Positions 52,749 through 61,306 of a DNA stretch of 64,000 bases are shown piece after piece. Origin of the DNA: Geminicoccaceae bacterium (GTDB taxonomy: Bacteria; Pseudomonadota; Alphaproteobacteria; Geminicoccales; Geminicoccaceae); contig JANXAZ010000002.1 of assembly GCA_025062095.1 (NCBI GenBank), positions 1 through 64,000 of the forward strand, given 5' to 3'. How positions within the stretch are numbered: the first letter of the stretch is position 1; the number at the start of each line of letters is the position of its first letter. The translations under genes were made by a program, and so were the position numbers. The notes below the pieces were generated by a model, which saw only the letters and a list, made by a program, of their open reading frames with translations, ran no database searches and was not told the DNA's origin.

Positions 52749-54578
52749 ATGAGCGCGACCGCCGACGTCTCGATCGCGAGCGGCCTCGAGAGCCGGCCTC
52801 CCGCTCCGCGCTGGGACCTCTCCGACCTGTTCTCGGGGCCGCGGGACCCGCGCATCCGAGCCCTGCTCGAGGAAGCCTCCGCCGAGGCCGCGCGGCTCGA
52901 AGAGAACTTCAAAGGGCGGCTTTCGAGCCTGTCCGGCACCGAGCTGGGAGCGCTCCTGCGCACGTACGAAGCGCTCGAGGAGCGGCTCGCGCGGGTTTCG
53001 AGCTACGCCTCGCTGTTGTTCGCCGCCGATCGCGAGGATCCCGAGATCGGGCGCTTCTACCAGGACGTCGAGGAACGGGTGAACGCGATCGAGACCCGAC
53101 TCCTGTTCGTCACCCTGGAGCTCAACAAGCTCGAGGACGCCGAGCTCGAAGCGAAGCTCTCGGAGAGCGCCGAGTTCGCCCGCTATCGTCCGTGGATCCG
53201 CAATCTGCGCGCCTTTCGACCGCATCAGCTGTCCGACGAGGTCGAGCGGCTGTTGCACGAGAAACAGATCACCGGTCGCACCGCCTGGGTCCGCCTGTTC
53301 GACGAGACGATGGCGGCGCTGCGCTTCCCGGTGCGCGGCCGCGATCTCAGCGCCCAAGAAGCCTTCGATCTGTTGCAGGCGAAAGACCGCGAGCTGCGCG
53401 AGGCCGCCGCCACCGCGATCGGGACGGTGCTCGGCGCGAACATCAAGCTCTTCGCGCGCATCACCAACACCCTCGCCAAGGACAAGCAGATCGAAGACGA
53501 ATGGCGGAAGTTCCCACGGCCGATCAGCGCCCGCAACCTGGCCAACCAGGTCGAAGACGAAGTCGTCGACGCGCTGATCGCCGCCGTGCGCGACGCCTAC
53601 CCGCGCATCTCGCACCGATATTACGCCTTGAAAGCGCGTTGGCTCGGGCTGGACAAGCTACAGTACTGGGACCGCAACGCCCCGCTGCCTGAGGACGACG
53701 ACCGGCGGCGGCCCTGGAGCGAGGCCAAGGCCGTCGTGCTCGACGCCTACCGCCGCTTCTCCCCGCGCCTTTGCGCGATCGTCGAGCGGTTCTTCGAGCG
53801 GCCGTGGATCGACGCCGAGGTCCGACCGAACAAGGACAGCGGCGCCTTCTGCCATCCCACCGTGCCCTCCCTGCATCCTTACGTGCTCATGAATTATCAG
53901 GGCAAGACGCGCGACGTCTTGACCCTCGCCCACGAGCTAGGCCACGGCGTCCATCAGATCCTCGCCGCCGAGCAGGGCTATCTCTTGTCCGCGACCCCTC
54001 TGACCTTCGCCGAGACCGCTTCGGTGTTCGGCGAACAGCTCACCTTCGAGGCGCTGTTGGACCGCGAGCGCGATCCCGCCCGCCGGCGGGTGCTCCTGGC
54101 CGCCAAGATCGAGGACAAGATCAACACGGTGGTGCGCCAGATCGCCTTCTGCGAGTTCGAGACCATCCTGCACGAACGGCGCAAGCAGGGCGAGCTCACT
54201 CCCGACGAGATCGGTGCCATCTGGCTGGACGTGCAGAGCAGGAGCCTGGGACCCGCGTTCGAATTCCGCGAAGATTACAGAGTGTATTGGTCGTATATTC
54301 CACACTTCGTGCATGTCCCGTTCTATGTTTATGCTTATGCGTTCGGAGATTGTCTGGTCAATTCGCTCTACGCGGTCTACGAGCAGCGACCCGAGGGCTT
54401 CGAAGCCGCCTACGTCGAGCTCCTGCGCGCCGGGGGCACCCTGCGCCACCGCGAGCTTCTCGCGCCTTTCGGGTTGGATGCGAGCGATCCCGGCTTCTGG
54501 GCCAAGGGCCTCGGCTTGATCGAGCGTCTCGTCGACCGGCTCGAAGCGGAAATGCCGGTCGGCGCGCGGGGGAGCTGA
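52749..54578 (+). CDS. pepF: M3 family oligoendopeptidase (PepF-like)
   Basis: Zinc oligopeptidase of 609 residues that degrades peptides in the cytoplasm. The metal site is H395-E396-L-G-H399 (LAHELGHGVHQ), with a third ligand in the downstream TFAETASVFGE helix (about residue 422). The PepF-type N-terminus (RWDLSDLFSG) and the C-terminal helix-rich part are complete. No signal peptide. Near residues 505-535 the codons turn A/T-ending (FVHVPFYVYAYAFG), unlike the rest of the gene. Its stop shares one base with the ABC1 kinase start. Confidence 0.93.
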   Translation: MSATADVSIASGLESRPPAPRWDLSDLFSGPRDPRIRALLEEASAEAARLEENFKGRLSSLSGTELGALLRTYEALEERLARVSSYASLLFAADREDPEIGRFYQDVEERVNAIETRLLFVTLELNKLEDAELEAKLSESAEFARYRPWIRNLRAFRPHQLSDEVERLLHEKQITGRTAWVRLFDETMAALRFPVRGRDLSAQEAFDLLQAKDRELREAAATAIGTVLGANIKLFARITNTLAKDKQIEDEWRKFPRPISARNLANQVEDEVVDALIAAVRDAYPRISHRYYALKARWLGLDKLQYWDRNAPLPEDDDRRRPWSEAKAVVLDAYRRFSPRLCAIVERFFERPWIDAEVRPNKDSGAFCHPTVPSLHPYVLMNYQGKTRDVLTLAHELGHGVHQILAAEQGYLLSATPLTFAETASVFGEQLTFEALLDRERDPARRRVLLAAKIEDKINTVVRQIAFCEFETILHERRKQGELTPDEIGAIWLDVQSRSLGPAFEFREDYRVYWSYIPHFVHVPFYVYAYAFGDCLVNSLYAVYEQRPEGFEAAYVELLRAGGTLRHRELLAPFGLDASDPGFWAKGLGLIERLVDRLEAEMPVGARGS

Positions 54579-55939
54579 TGGCCGCGCCTTCCCATCGCAG
54601 CGAGAACAGCCTGAGCGGGCGGATCCGCCGTTACGCGCAGGTGAGCACGACGGTCGCGGGGCAGGCCGCGAAACTCGCCGGCGCGAGCCTCCTGGGCGGC
54701 CTCGACCGGGGCACCCACGCGGCCGAACTCAAGGCGGCCCTGGGCGGGCTCAAGGGTCCTCTCATGAAGGTCGCCCAGATGATGGCGACCATTCCCGATG
54801 CGCTCCCGGCCGAATACGCTGCCGAGCTCGCCCAGCTGCAGGCCAACGCCCCGCCCATGGGACGTCCTTTCGTCCGCCGCCGCATGGCGGCCGAGCTCGG
54901 TCCGGACTGGGAGCGACATTTCGCCGACTTCCCGCTCGAGGCAGCGGCCGCCGCCTCCTTGGGCCAAGTCCACCGCGCGCGTCTGCACGACGGCCGCGAG
55001 GTCGCCTGCAAGCTCCAGTACCCGGAAATCGAGGCCGCGGTCGAAGCGGACCTCGCCCAACTGCGGCTCGTGCTCTCGATCTGGCGGCGCATCGATTCGG
55101 CGATCGACACCACCCGCATCTACGAAGAGATCTCCGCGCGTCTGCGCGAGGAGCTCGACTATTCGCTCGAAGCCAGACACATGCGCCTTTACGGTCTCAT
55201 GCTGGCTTCCGAGCCGCGGGTGCACGTCCCCGAGCCGATCCTCGAGCTCTCGACCCGGCGACTCCTGACCATGAGCTGGCTCGAGGGCCGGCCTCTTCTC
55301 GAGTTCCGCAGAGCCGATCAAGCGAGCCGGGACCGCCTCGCGCTCGCTCTCTTCCGCGCCTGGTACGTACCTTTCTATCGGTTCGGTGTCATCCACGGCG
55401 ATCCGCACCTCGGCAACTACACGGTGCGGCCGGATCTTTCGATCAACCTTTTGGATTTCGGCTGCATTCGCATCTTCCCGGCCCGCTTCGTCAAAGGGGT
55501 GATCGATCTGTACTGGGCGCTCCTGCGCGACGACCGCGATCTCGCGGTCCAGGCTTACGAGAGCTGGGGCTTCGCCGGTCTCACGAACGAGCTCGTGGAC
55601 ATCCTCAACGAATGGGCGCGGTTCCTCTACGAACCGCTCATGGAAGACCGCGTGCGCCGGATCAGCGAAACCAACGCCGGGGAGGCGGGACGGCGGGTCG
55701 TCGAGCGGGTCCACCGCCGCCTGCGCGAGGCGGGCGGGGTCACGGTCCCGCGCGAGTTCGTGTTCATGGACCGAGCGGCGATCGGTCTCGGCTCGGTGTT
55801 CCTCCACCTCGGCGCCGAGCTCAACTGGCACCGACTGTTCGGCGCGCTGATCGAGGATTTCGCACCGGAAGAGGTGGCGGCGCGCCAGGCCCGCGCTCTC
55901 GCCGAAGTCGGGCTCTCGAGCCGCGACGCGACCGGCTAG
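54578..55939 (+). CDS. ABC1/AarF (UbiB-like) atypical kinase
   Basis: 453-residue member of the ABC1/ADCK/UbiB family, atypical kinases or ATPases linked to ubiquinone synthesis and lipid homeostasis. The N-terminal signature reads LKGPLMK64-V-A-Q67 rather than the usual K-x-G-Q; the Ala-rich loop is AAAAASLGQVHRA. The kinase core has CKLQYPEIEAAV, FGVIHGDPHLGNY (catalytic loop) and NLLDFGCI (DFG). It is coupled to the pepF gene by a TGATG overlap. Which ABC1 subfamily and substrate cannot be told from sequence. Confidence 0.9.
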   Translation: MAAPSHRSENSLSGRIRRYAQVSTTVAGQAAKLAGASLLGGLDRGTHAAELKAALGGLKGPLMKVAQMMATIPDALPAEYAAELAQLQANAPPMGRPFVRRRMAAELGPDWERHFADFPLEAAAAASLGQVHRARLHDGREVACKLQYPEIEAAVEADLAQLRLVLSIWRRIDSAIDTTRIYEEISARLREELDYSLEARHMRLYGLMLASEPRVHVPEPILELSTRRLLTMSWLEGRPLLEFRRADQASRDRLALALFRAWYVPFYRFGVIHGDPHLGNYTVRPDLSINLLDFGCIRIFPARFVKGVIDLYWALLRDDRDLAVQAYESWGFAGLTNELVDILNEWARFLYEPLMEDRVRRISETNAGEAGRRVVERVHRRLREAGGVTVPREFVFMDRAAIGLGSVFLHLGAELNWHRLFGALIEDFAPEEVAARQARALAEVGLSSRDATG

Positions 55940-55947
55940 CCCCGGTT

Positions 55948-56730
55948 TCACGCGCTCGACGGGGGCGCGACGAACGGCCGGATCCGCACGCCCGCCCGCT
56001 CGAGCGCGGTGCGCACGGCGCGGGCCATCGCCACCGCCTTCGGATTGTCGCCGTGCACGCAGATGGTGTCGATCCGCACCGGGATCTTCTTGCCCGAAGC
56101 GCTCGTGACCGCGCCTTCCTCGAGCATGCGCACGACCCGCCGCGCGGCCTCCTCGGGGTCGTGCAACACCGCCCCCGGGTGCTTGCGCGAGACGAGCATG
56201 CCGCGGTCGTCGTAGGCGCGATCGGCGAAGACCTCGCGCGCGACCTCGAGCCCCTTGCGCTCGCCCGCCCGCTCGAGCGCGCTGCCCGGCATCGCCACGA
56301 GCACGAGCTCGCGCCCGCACAGACGCGTCGCTTCCGCCACCGCCTCGGCGAGCCCCTCGTCCTCGGCCGCCATGTTGCCGAGCGCGCCGTGCGGCTTCAC
56401 GTGCGTCACTCGGTGACCCACGGCCGCAGCGATCGCCTGCAGGGCTCCGATCTGGTACACGCAGTGCTTCACGATGTCCTCGGGCCGCTCGCCCAGGATC
56501 GGCCGCCGTCCGAAGCCCCAGAGATCGAGAAAGGAGGGATGAGCGCCGATCGCCACACCCCGCTCTTTCGCGCGCGCGCAGCTGCGCCACATCACGAGGG
56601 GATCGCCGGCGTGGAACCCGCACGCGAGATTGGCCGAGCTCACGATGTCGAGCATCGCCTCGTCGTCGCCCATGTTCCAGGCCCCGAAGCTCTCGCCGAG
56701 ATCACTGTTGAGGTCGACCGTGGTCTGCAT
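55948..56730 (-). CDS. pxpA: 5-oxoprolinase subunit A (LamB/YcsF)
   Basis: Component of bacterial 5-oxoprolinase, which with PxpB and PxpC hydrolyses 5-oxoproline to glutamate using ATP. Length is 260 residues. LamB/YcsF motifs are VDLNSDLGESFGAW at the start, ANLACGFHAGDP, IGAHPSFLD, HVKPHGALGNMA and CVHGDNPKAV. The ATG at 56730 opens the first conserved strand. It faces pxpBC across 96 bp as a divergent pair rather than the usual colinear pxpABC order. Confidence 0.93.
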   Translation of the reverse strand: MQTTVDLNSDLGESFGAWNMGDDEAMLDIVSSANLACGFHAGDPLVMWRSCARAKERGVAIGAHPSFLDLWGFGRRPILGERPEDIVKHCVYQIGALQAIAAAVGHRVTHVKPHGALGNMAAEDEGLAEAVAEATRLCGRELVLVAMPGSALERAGERKGLEVAREVFADRAYDDRGMLVSRKHPGAVLHDPEEAARRVVRMLEEGAVTSASGKKIPVRIDTICVHGDNPKAVAMARAVRTALERAGVRIRPFVAPPSSA

Positions 56731-56826
56731 CGTCCCCTCCTCCGCGCTCCGGTGCCGCGAGCCTAGAGTTCGCGCACGCCTCGGCAAGCGCTCGCCCGGA
56801 GCCTCTTCCTCGACCCGTCCGCGGCC

Positions 56827-57567
56827 GTGACCGACTTCCCGAACGCCACTTTGCGCGCGCGCGTGGTCCCGGTGGGCGACAGCGCGATCCTCGTCGAGTT
56901 CGGGGAAACCATCGACCCGGCGATCAACGCTGCCGTGCTCGCGCTCGATGCCCGCATTCGGGCCATGGCGCTCGAAGGGGTGGTCGAGCTCGTCCCCACC
57001 TATCGCTCGCTTCTCGTCCACTACGATCCCGAGAAGATCGACGGCGCTGCGCTTCTCGCGCGTCTTGCGAGCCTCGACCTCGACCATCCCGGCCCGCCCC
57101 CGGAAGGTCGCTCGTGGACGGTACCGGTCTGCTACGGCGGGGAGTTCGGCATCGACCTCGAGGCGGTGGCCGAACGCCACGGCCTGACCCCCGAAGAAGT
57201 CGTGCGCCTGCACACCGCTCCCGTCTATCGCGTCTACATGGTGGGTTTCGTTCCCGGCTTCACTTATTTGGGCGGCCTCGACCCGCGCCTTCATACGCCG
57301 CGGCTGCCCGAGCCCCGCCCGCGCACGCCCCCGGGCAGCGTCTCGATCGGGGGGATCCAGGCCGGGATCGCGTCCCTCGCCATTCCTTCGGGATGGCACC
57401 TCCTCGGGCGCACGCCCGTGCGCACCTTCGATCCCGAACGCGATCCGCCGCTTCTGTTGGCACCCGGCGACCGCGTGCGCTTCGTTCCGATCGACCCCGC
57501 GACCTTCGCCGAGCTCGATCGGCGCGCGGCCGCCCACGATCCCCTGATCGCCCCGGAGCCGTCGTGA
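56827..57567 (+). CDS. pxpB: 5-oxoprolinase subunit B (allophanate hydrolase subunit 1-like)
   Basis: 246-residue KipI/PxpB-family protein. Motifs are PVGDSAILVEFGETIDP at the start, LVPTYRSLLVHYDP, and VYMVGFVPGFTYLGGLDPRLH with ASLAIPSGWHLLGRTPVRTFDP at the end. It acts with PxpC; this pair resembles the two halves of allophanate hydrolase and KipI/KipA. GTG start. Its stop overlaps pxpC by four bases (GTGA). Confidence 0.92.
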   Translation: MTDFPNATLRARVVPVGDSAILVEFGETIDPAINAAVLALDARIRAMALEGVVELVPTYRSLLVHYDPEKIDGAALLARLASLDLDHPGPPPEGRSWTVPVCYGGEFGIDLEAVAERHGLTPEEVVRLHTAPVYRVYMVGFVPGFTYLGGLDPRLHTPRLPEPRPRTPPGSVSIGGIQAGIASLAIPSGWHLLGRTPVRTFDPERDPPLLLAPGDRVRFVPIDPATFAELDRRAAAHDPLIAPEPS

Positions 57568-58592
57568 GCGCGTCGTTCCTCCTGGTCGAGCATTGCGGGC
57601 CCTCGACCACGGTCCAGGACGCGGGGCGGTTCGGGTACCAGCGCTTCGGCGTCACCCCTGCGGGACCGATGGACCCCTGGTCCTTCCGCCTCGCCAACCG
57701 CATGCTCGGCAATCCGGAAGGCGAAGCCGGCCTCGAGGTCGGCCCCGGCGGTCTCGGGTTGGCGGTCGAAGCCCCACGCGTCCGGCTCGCTTTCGCCGGC
57801 GCCGAGCGTCCGTTGCGCATCGACGGTCGGCCCGTCCCGTGGTGGTCGGCCCTGAGCCTGCGCGCGGGCCAACGCGTCGAGCTCGGGCCGAGCGCGCGCG
57901 GGGTGTGGTCGTACGTCGCCATCCGCGGCGGGCTCGCGCTCGCTCCGGTGATGGGCAGTCGCGCCACTCATACGCTCACCGGTCTGGGCGGGCTCGAAGG
58001 ACGCGCCTTGCGCGCGGGCGACCGCTTGCCGCTCGCCGTGCCGGTCGCCGAGCCCGAGGAACCGGATCTCGTGCTCGCCGCACCGCCCCGCGGCGAGGAC
58101 GGACCGGTGCGCGTGCTCCTCGGCCCGCAGGAGGCCTGGTTCACGGAAGCGGGCATCGCCACCTTTCTCGGAGCCGAATGGCGGGTCTCGGCGAAGAGCG
58201 ACCGCATGGGCTATCGCCTGGACGGACCGCCCGTCGAGCACGCCCGTTCGCCCAACATCGTCTCCGACGGCATCGTCTTCGGTGCGGTCCAGGTGCCCGG
58301 GTCCGGCCGGCCGATCGTGTTGATGGCCGATCGTCAGAGCACCGGCGGCTATCCCAAGATCGCCACCGTCATCGGAGCCGACGTCGGTCGGCTGGCGCAA
58401 GTGCCGATCGGTGGTGCGGTCCGCTTCCGGCGGATCGCCTTCGACGAGGCGCGCGCCGCCCGCCGCGCGGCCCGCGCCGAGCTCGAGCGGGCGCTCGCGA
58501 GCCGTCGCCCGCTCGCCGCGAGCGGCCGGCTCGATCCCGACTTCCTGCTCTCCGTCAACCTCGTGAGCGGGGTCACCACGGGCGAGCCCTGA
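57564..58592 (+). CDS. pxpC: 5-oxoprolinase subunit C (allophanate hydrolase subunit 2-like)
   Basis: 342-residue KipA/PxpC-family carboxyltransferase-like protein. Motifs are GPSTTVQDAGRFGYQRFGVTPAGPMD, YVAIRGGLALAPVMGSRATHTLTGLGG, SDRMGYRLDGPP, and QSTGGYPKIATVIGADVGRLAQVP. The GTG start overlaps the pxpB stop. Its stop is 81 bp before the 2-hydroxyacid dehydrogenase, on the same strand, so pxpBC may be cotranscribed with the following transporter genes. Confidence 0.93.
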   Translation: MSASFLLVEHCGPSTTVQDAGRFGYQRFGVTPAGPMDPWSFRLANRMLGNPEGEAGLEVGPGGLGLAVEAPRVRLAFAGAERPLRIDGRPVPWWSALSLRAGQRVELGPSARGVWSYVAIRGGLALAPVMGSRATHTLTGLGGLEGRALRAGDRLPLAVPVAEPEEPDLVLAAPPRGEDGPVRVLLGPQEAWFTEAGIATFLGAEWRVSAKSDRMGYRLDGPPVEHARSPNIVSDGIVFGAVQVPGSGRPIVLMADRQSTGGYPKIATVIGADVGRLAQVPIGGAVRFRRIAFDEARAARRAARAELERALASRRPLAASGRLDPDFLLSVNLVSGVTTGEP

Positions 58593-58673
58593 TGGCCGCG
58601 GGGCTTCGGCACCGGCGTCTTGCCGGAGCCGGCACGGGCGGGCAAAGCTCGCGCCCCGCGGAGGAGGGAGGGC

Positions 58674-59603
58674 ATGAAGGTCGTCTTGCAGACCAGCTGG
58701 AACACGGCGGCGGCCTGGCGCGCCGAGCTCCTCCGCCAAGCGCCCGACCTCGAGGTCCGGCTGTGGCCGGAGATCGGCGATCCGGCGGAGATCGACGTCG
58801 TCTTGTGCTGGCAACCGCCCCCCGATCTCTTCGCCGGGATGCGCAATCTGCGCCTGATCCAGGTGCTGGGAGCCGGTGTCGACGGTCTGTTGCGCAAGGT
58901 CCCGGTGCTGCCGCCGGTGCCGATCGCGCGGCTGGTCGATCCGGTGATGGCGCAGCGGATGGCCGAATATTGCCTTTATGCGACGCTGCGTTTCCACCGT
59001 CGGTTCGACCTGTACGAGCGTCAACTCGCGCAAGCCCGCTGGGAGCGCCACCAACACCTCGATCCCCCGGAGATCGGTGTGGGCGTCATGGGTCTCGGGG
59101 CGATCGGGTCCACGGTCGTCCGCGTACTACGCCAGTTCGGGTACAACGTCGCCGCCTGGACGCGCTCGCCGCATCCGGATGCCGAGGTCCCGGTCTTCGT
59201 GGGCGGCGAGGGCCTGCCGGCGTTCCTCGCCCGCACCCGCATCCTCATCTGCGTGCTGCCGCTCACGCCCGAGACCGCGAGCATCCTCGACCGCCGCGTC
59301 TTCGAGCAGATGCCGCGCGGCAGCTATCTCGTGAACGCGGCGCGCGGCGAACATCTCGTCGTGCCCCACCTCCTTTCCGCCCTCGAGACCGGCCGGCTCG
59401 AGGGCGCGATGCTCGACGTCTTCGCCCACGAGCCTTTGCCCAAGAGCTCCCCGCTCTGGCGCCACCCGAAGATCTTCGTGACCCCGCACACCGCCGGCAT
59501 CACCAATCCGCGCACCGCCACGGCCGTCATCGTCGAACAACTGCGCCGCCTCGAGCGGGGCGAGCCGCTCCTGCACCTCGTCGATCCCGCGCGCGGCTAC
59601 TGA
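58674..59603 (+). CDS. D-isomer 2-hydroxyacid dehydrogenase (GhrA-like)
   Basis: 309-residue NAD(P)-dependent reductase of the glyoxylate/hydroxypyruvate reductase A branch. The nucleotide motif is GVGVMGLGAIGSTVVRVL, and active-site residues lie in LVNAARGEHLV (Arg), LDVFAHEPLP (Glu) and VTPHTAGITN (His). It lacks the Ser-His region of the classical D-LDH branch. The ATG has GGAGGGAGG close upstream. Its place between pxpBC and an ABC importer suggests it acts on a 2-oxo acid formed in the same pathway. Confidence 0.9.
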   Translation: MKVVLQTSWNTAAAWRAELLRQAPDLEVRLWPEIGDPAEIDVVLCWQPPPDLFAGMRNLRLIQVLGAGVDGLLRKVPVLPPVPIARLVDPVMAQRMAEYCLYATLRFHRRFDLYERQLAQARWERHQHLDPPEIGVGVMGLGAIGSTVVRVLRQFGYNVAAWTRSPHPDAEVPVFVGGEGLPAFLARTRILICVLPLTPETASILDRRVFEQMPRGSYLVNAARGEHLVVPHLLSALETGRLEGAMLDVFAHEPLPKSSPLWRHPKIFVTPHTAGITNPRTATAVIVEQLRRLERGEPLLHLVDPARGY

Positions 59604-59612
59604 GGGCGGACC

Positions 59613-60446
59613 GTGCAGGGGGACCAGCGCGCGCACGCCGCCGTCCGGCTCGAAGGGGTGTCGATCACCTACCGCCTCCCCGACGGCCGCCGCTACCCGG
59701 CGGTGTCGGCGACCGACCTCGCCGTCGCCTCGGGAGAGTTCGTGGCCCTCGTGGGTCCCACGGGTTGCGGCAAATCCACCCTTCTCAACGTGGTCGCCGG
59801 GCTCGTGGCGCCGAGTACCGGTCGGGTCCTGATCGACGGCGACCCGCTTTCCGGGATCAACCACCGTGCCGGCTATCTGTTCCAGCAGGAAGCGCTGTTC
59901 CCCTGGAAGACGGCGCTCGCCAACGTCGCCTTGGGCCTCGAGGTCAAAGGCGTGCCGCGCGGCGAAGCCCGGGCGAAGGCCGAACGATGGCTGGCACGGG
60001 TGGGTCTGGGGGCCTTCGCCGACCGCTATCCGCACCAGCTCTCGGGCGGTCAGAAAAAGCGCGTCGGCCTGGCGCAAGTCCTCGCGCGCGAACCCTCGAT
60101 CCTGCTCATGGACGAGCCCTTCGGGCCCCTGGACGCGCAGACCCGGGCGATCATGGGCGAGCTCTTGCTCGAGCTGTGGAGCGCGGAAAAAAAGGCCGTG
60201 CTCTTCGTCACCCACGATCTCGAGGAGGCGATCGCCCTCGCCGATCGCGTGCTCATCATGTCGGCCGGGCCCGAGGCGCGCATCATCGGCGATCACCGGG
60301 TGCCCATCGCGCGCCCGCGCGACATCCACGAGGTCCGCCTGACCCCGGCCTTCCTCGAGATCCATCGCGCGCTCTGGCACGAGCTGCGCGCCGAAGTCCT
60401 CAAAGGCTACGCCCGCAGCGAAGGAACCACGGATCGCCTACCGTGA
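59613..60446 (+). CDS. ABC importer ATPase (nitrate/sulfonate/taurine type)
   Basis: 277-residue ATPase with Walker A GPTGCGKST, Q-loop YLFQQEALFPWKT, signature LSGGQKKR, Walker B LLMDEPFGPLD and VTHDLEEAI. The FPWKT and EPFGPLD segments are typical of the SsuB/TauB/NrtD family. The GTG start lies 9 bp after the dehydrogenase stop. Its end overlaps the permease start by four bases. The transporter has the usual ATPase, permease, binding-protein set. Confidence 0.92.
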   Translation: MQGDQRAHAAVRLEGVSITYRLPDGRRYPAVSATDLAVASGEFVALVGPTGCGKSTLLNVVAGLVAPSTGRVLIDGDPLSGINHRAGYLFQQEALFPWKTALANVALGLEVKGVPRGEARAKAERWLARVGLGAFADRYPHQLSGGQKKRVGLAQVLAREPSILLMDEPFGPLDAQTRAIMGELLLELWSAEKKAVLFVTHDLEEAIALADRVLIMSAGPEARIIGDHRVPIARPRDIHEVRLTPAFLEIHRALWHELRAEVLKGYARSEGTTDRLP

Positions 60447-61225
60447 GAGCCCGTGCGACGCTTCTTTTCTGGCAGGTCCTCGTATTCGTCCTGTTCCTCG
60501 CCGGTTGGCACTTCGGAACGGCGACGGGCGTGCTCGATCCTTTCTTCTTCTCGCGCCCGTTGGATGTCTTGGAGCGCACCTGGCGCGACTTCGCGTCCGG
60601 GGTCATCTGGCGCCATTTGTGGATCACGCTCGTCGAAACGATCCTCGCCTTCGTGCTCGGCTCGATCGGCGGCGTCCTCGCCGGCTTCTGGCTCGCGCGC
60701 CGGGAGCTGCTCTCGGCGATCTTCCAGCCCTATCTCAAAGCGATCAACGCCATGCCGCGCGTGGTCTTGGCGCCCATCTTCGCCTTGTGGTTCGGGCTCG
60801 GCATCTGGTCCAAAGTCGCCTTGGGGGTCACCCTCGTCTTCTTCATCGTGTTCTTCGCGGTCTACCAGGGCGTGCGCGAAGTGAACCCGGTGCTCGTAGC
60901 GAACGCCCGCATGCTCGGGATGAACGAGCGCCAGATGTTGCGCCATCTCTACATGCCCGCGGCTCTGTCGTGGATGTTCGCGAGCCTGCACGCCGCGGTC
61001 GGCTTCGCCCTCGTGGGCGCGGTGGTGGGCGAATATCTGGGCTCCGCCGCCGGCCTCGGCTACCGCATCCAACAGGCGGAGGGCAGTTTCGATGTCACCG
61101 GCGTCTTTTCGGGCATGCTCGTGCTCGCGGTCTTCGTGCTCGTGATCGACGCGCTCGTGAGCTTCGTCGAACGGCGCTTGCTCGTCTGGAGACCGCAGGC
61201 CGCGGTCACCGGCATCGAAGCCTGA
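60443..61225 (+). CDS. ABC importer permease (SsuC/TauC family)
   Basis: 260-residue inner-membrane permease with about six helices and the EAA loop VLVANARMLGMNERQMLRHLYMP, placing it in the nitrate/sulfonate/bicarbonate permease family. VGEYLGSAAGLGY near the C-terminal end is a family mark. The GTG start overlaps the ATPase stop. It works with the neighbouring ATPase and NMT1-type binding protein. Confidence 0.92.
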   Translation: MRARATLLFWQVLVFVLFLAGWHFGTATGVLDPFFFSRPLDVLERTWRDFASGVIWRHLWITLVETILAFVLGSIGGVLAGFWLARRELLSAIFQPYLKAINAMPRVVLAPIFALWFGLGIWSKVALGVTLVFFIVFFAVYQGVREVNPVLVANARMLGMNERQMLRHLYMPAALSWMFASLHAAVGFALVGAVVGEYLGSAAGLGYRIQQAEGSFDVTGVFSGMLVLAVFVLVIDALVSFVERRLLVWRPQAAVTGIEA

Positions 61226-61306
61226 AGCCGACGCGGAGGCTTGCCGACCGACAAGGCAACCGCCAAGCTCGGAAGCGAGAGTGCGAGCGAGGGGGGAGGT
61301 TCGACC

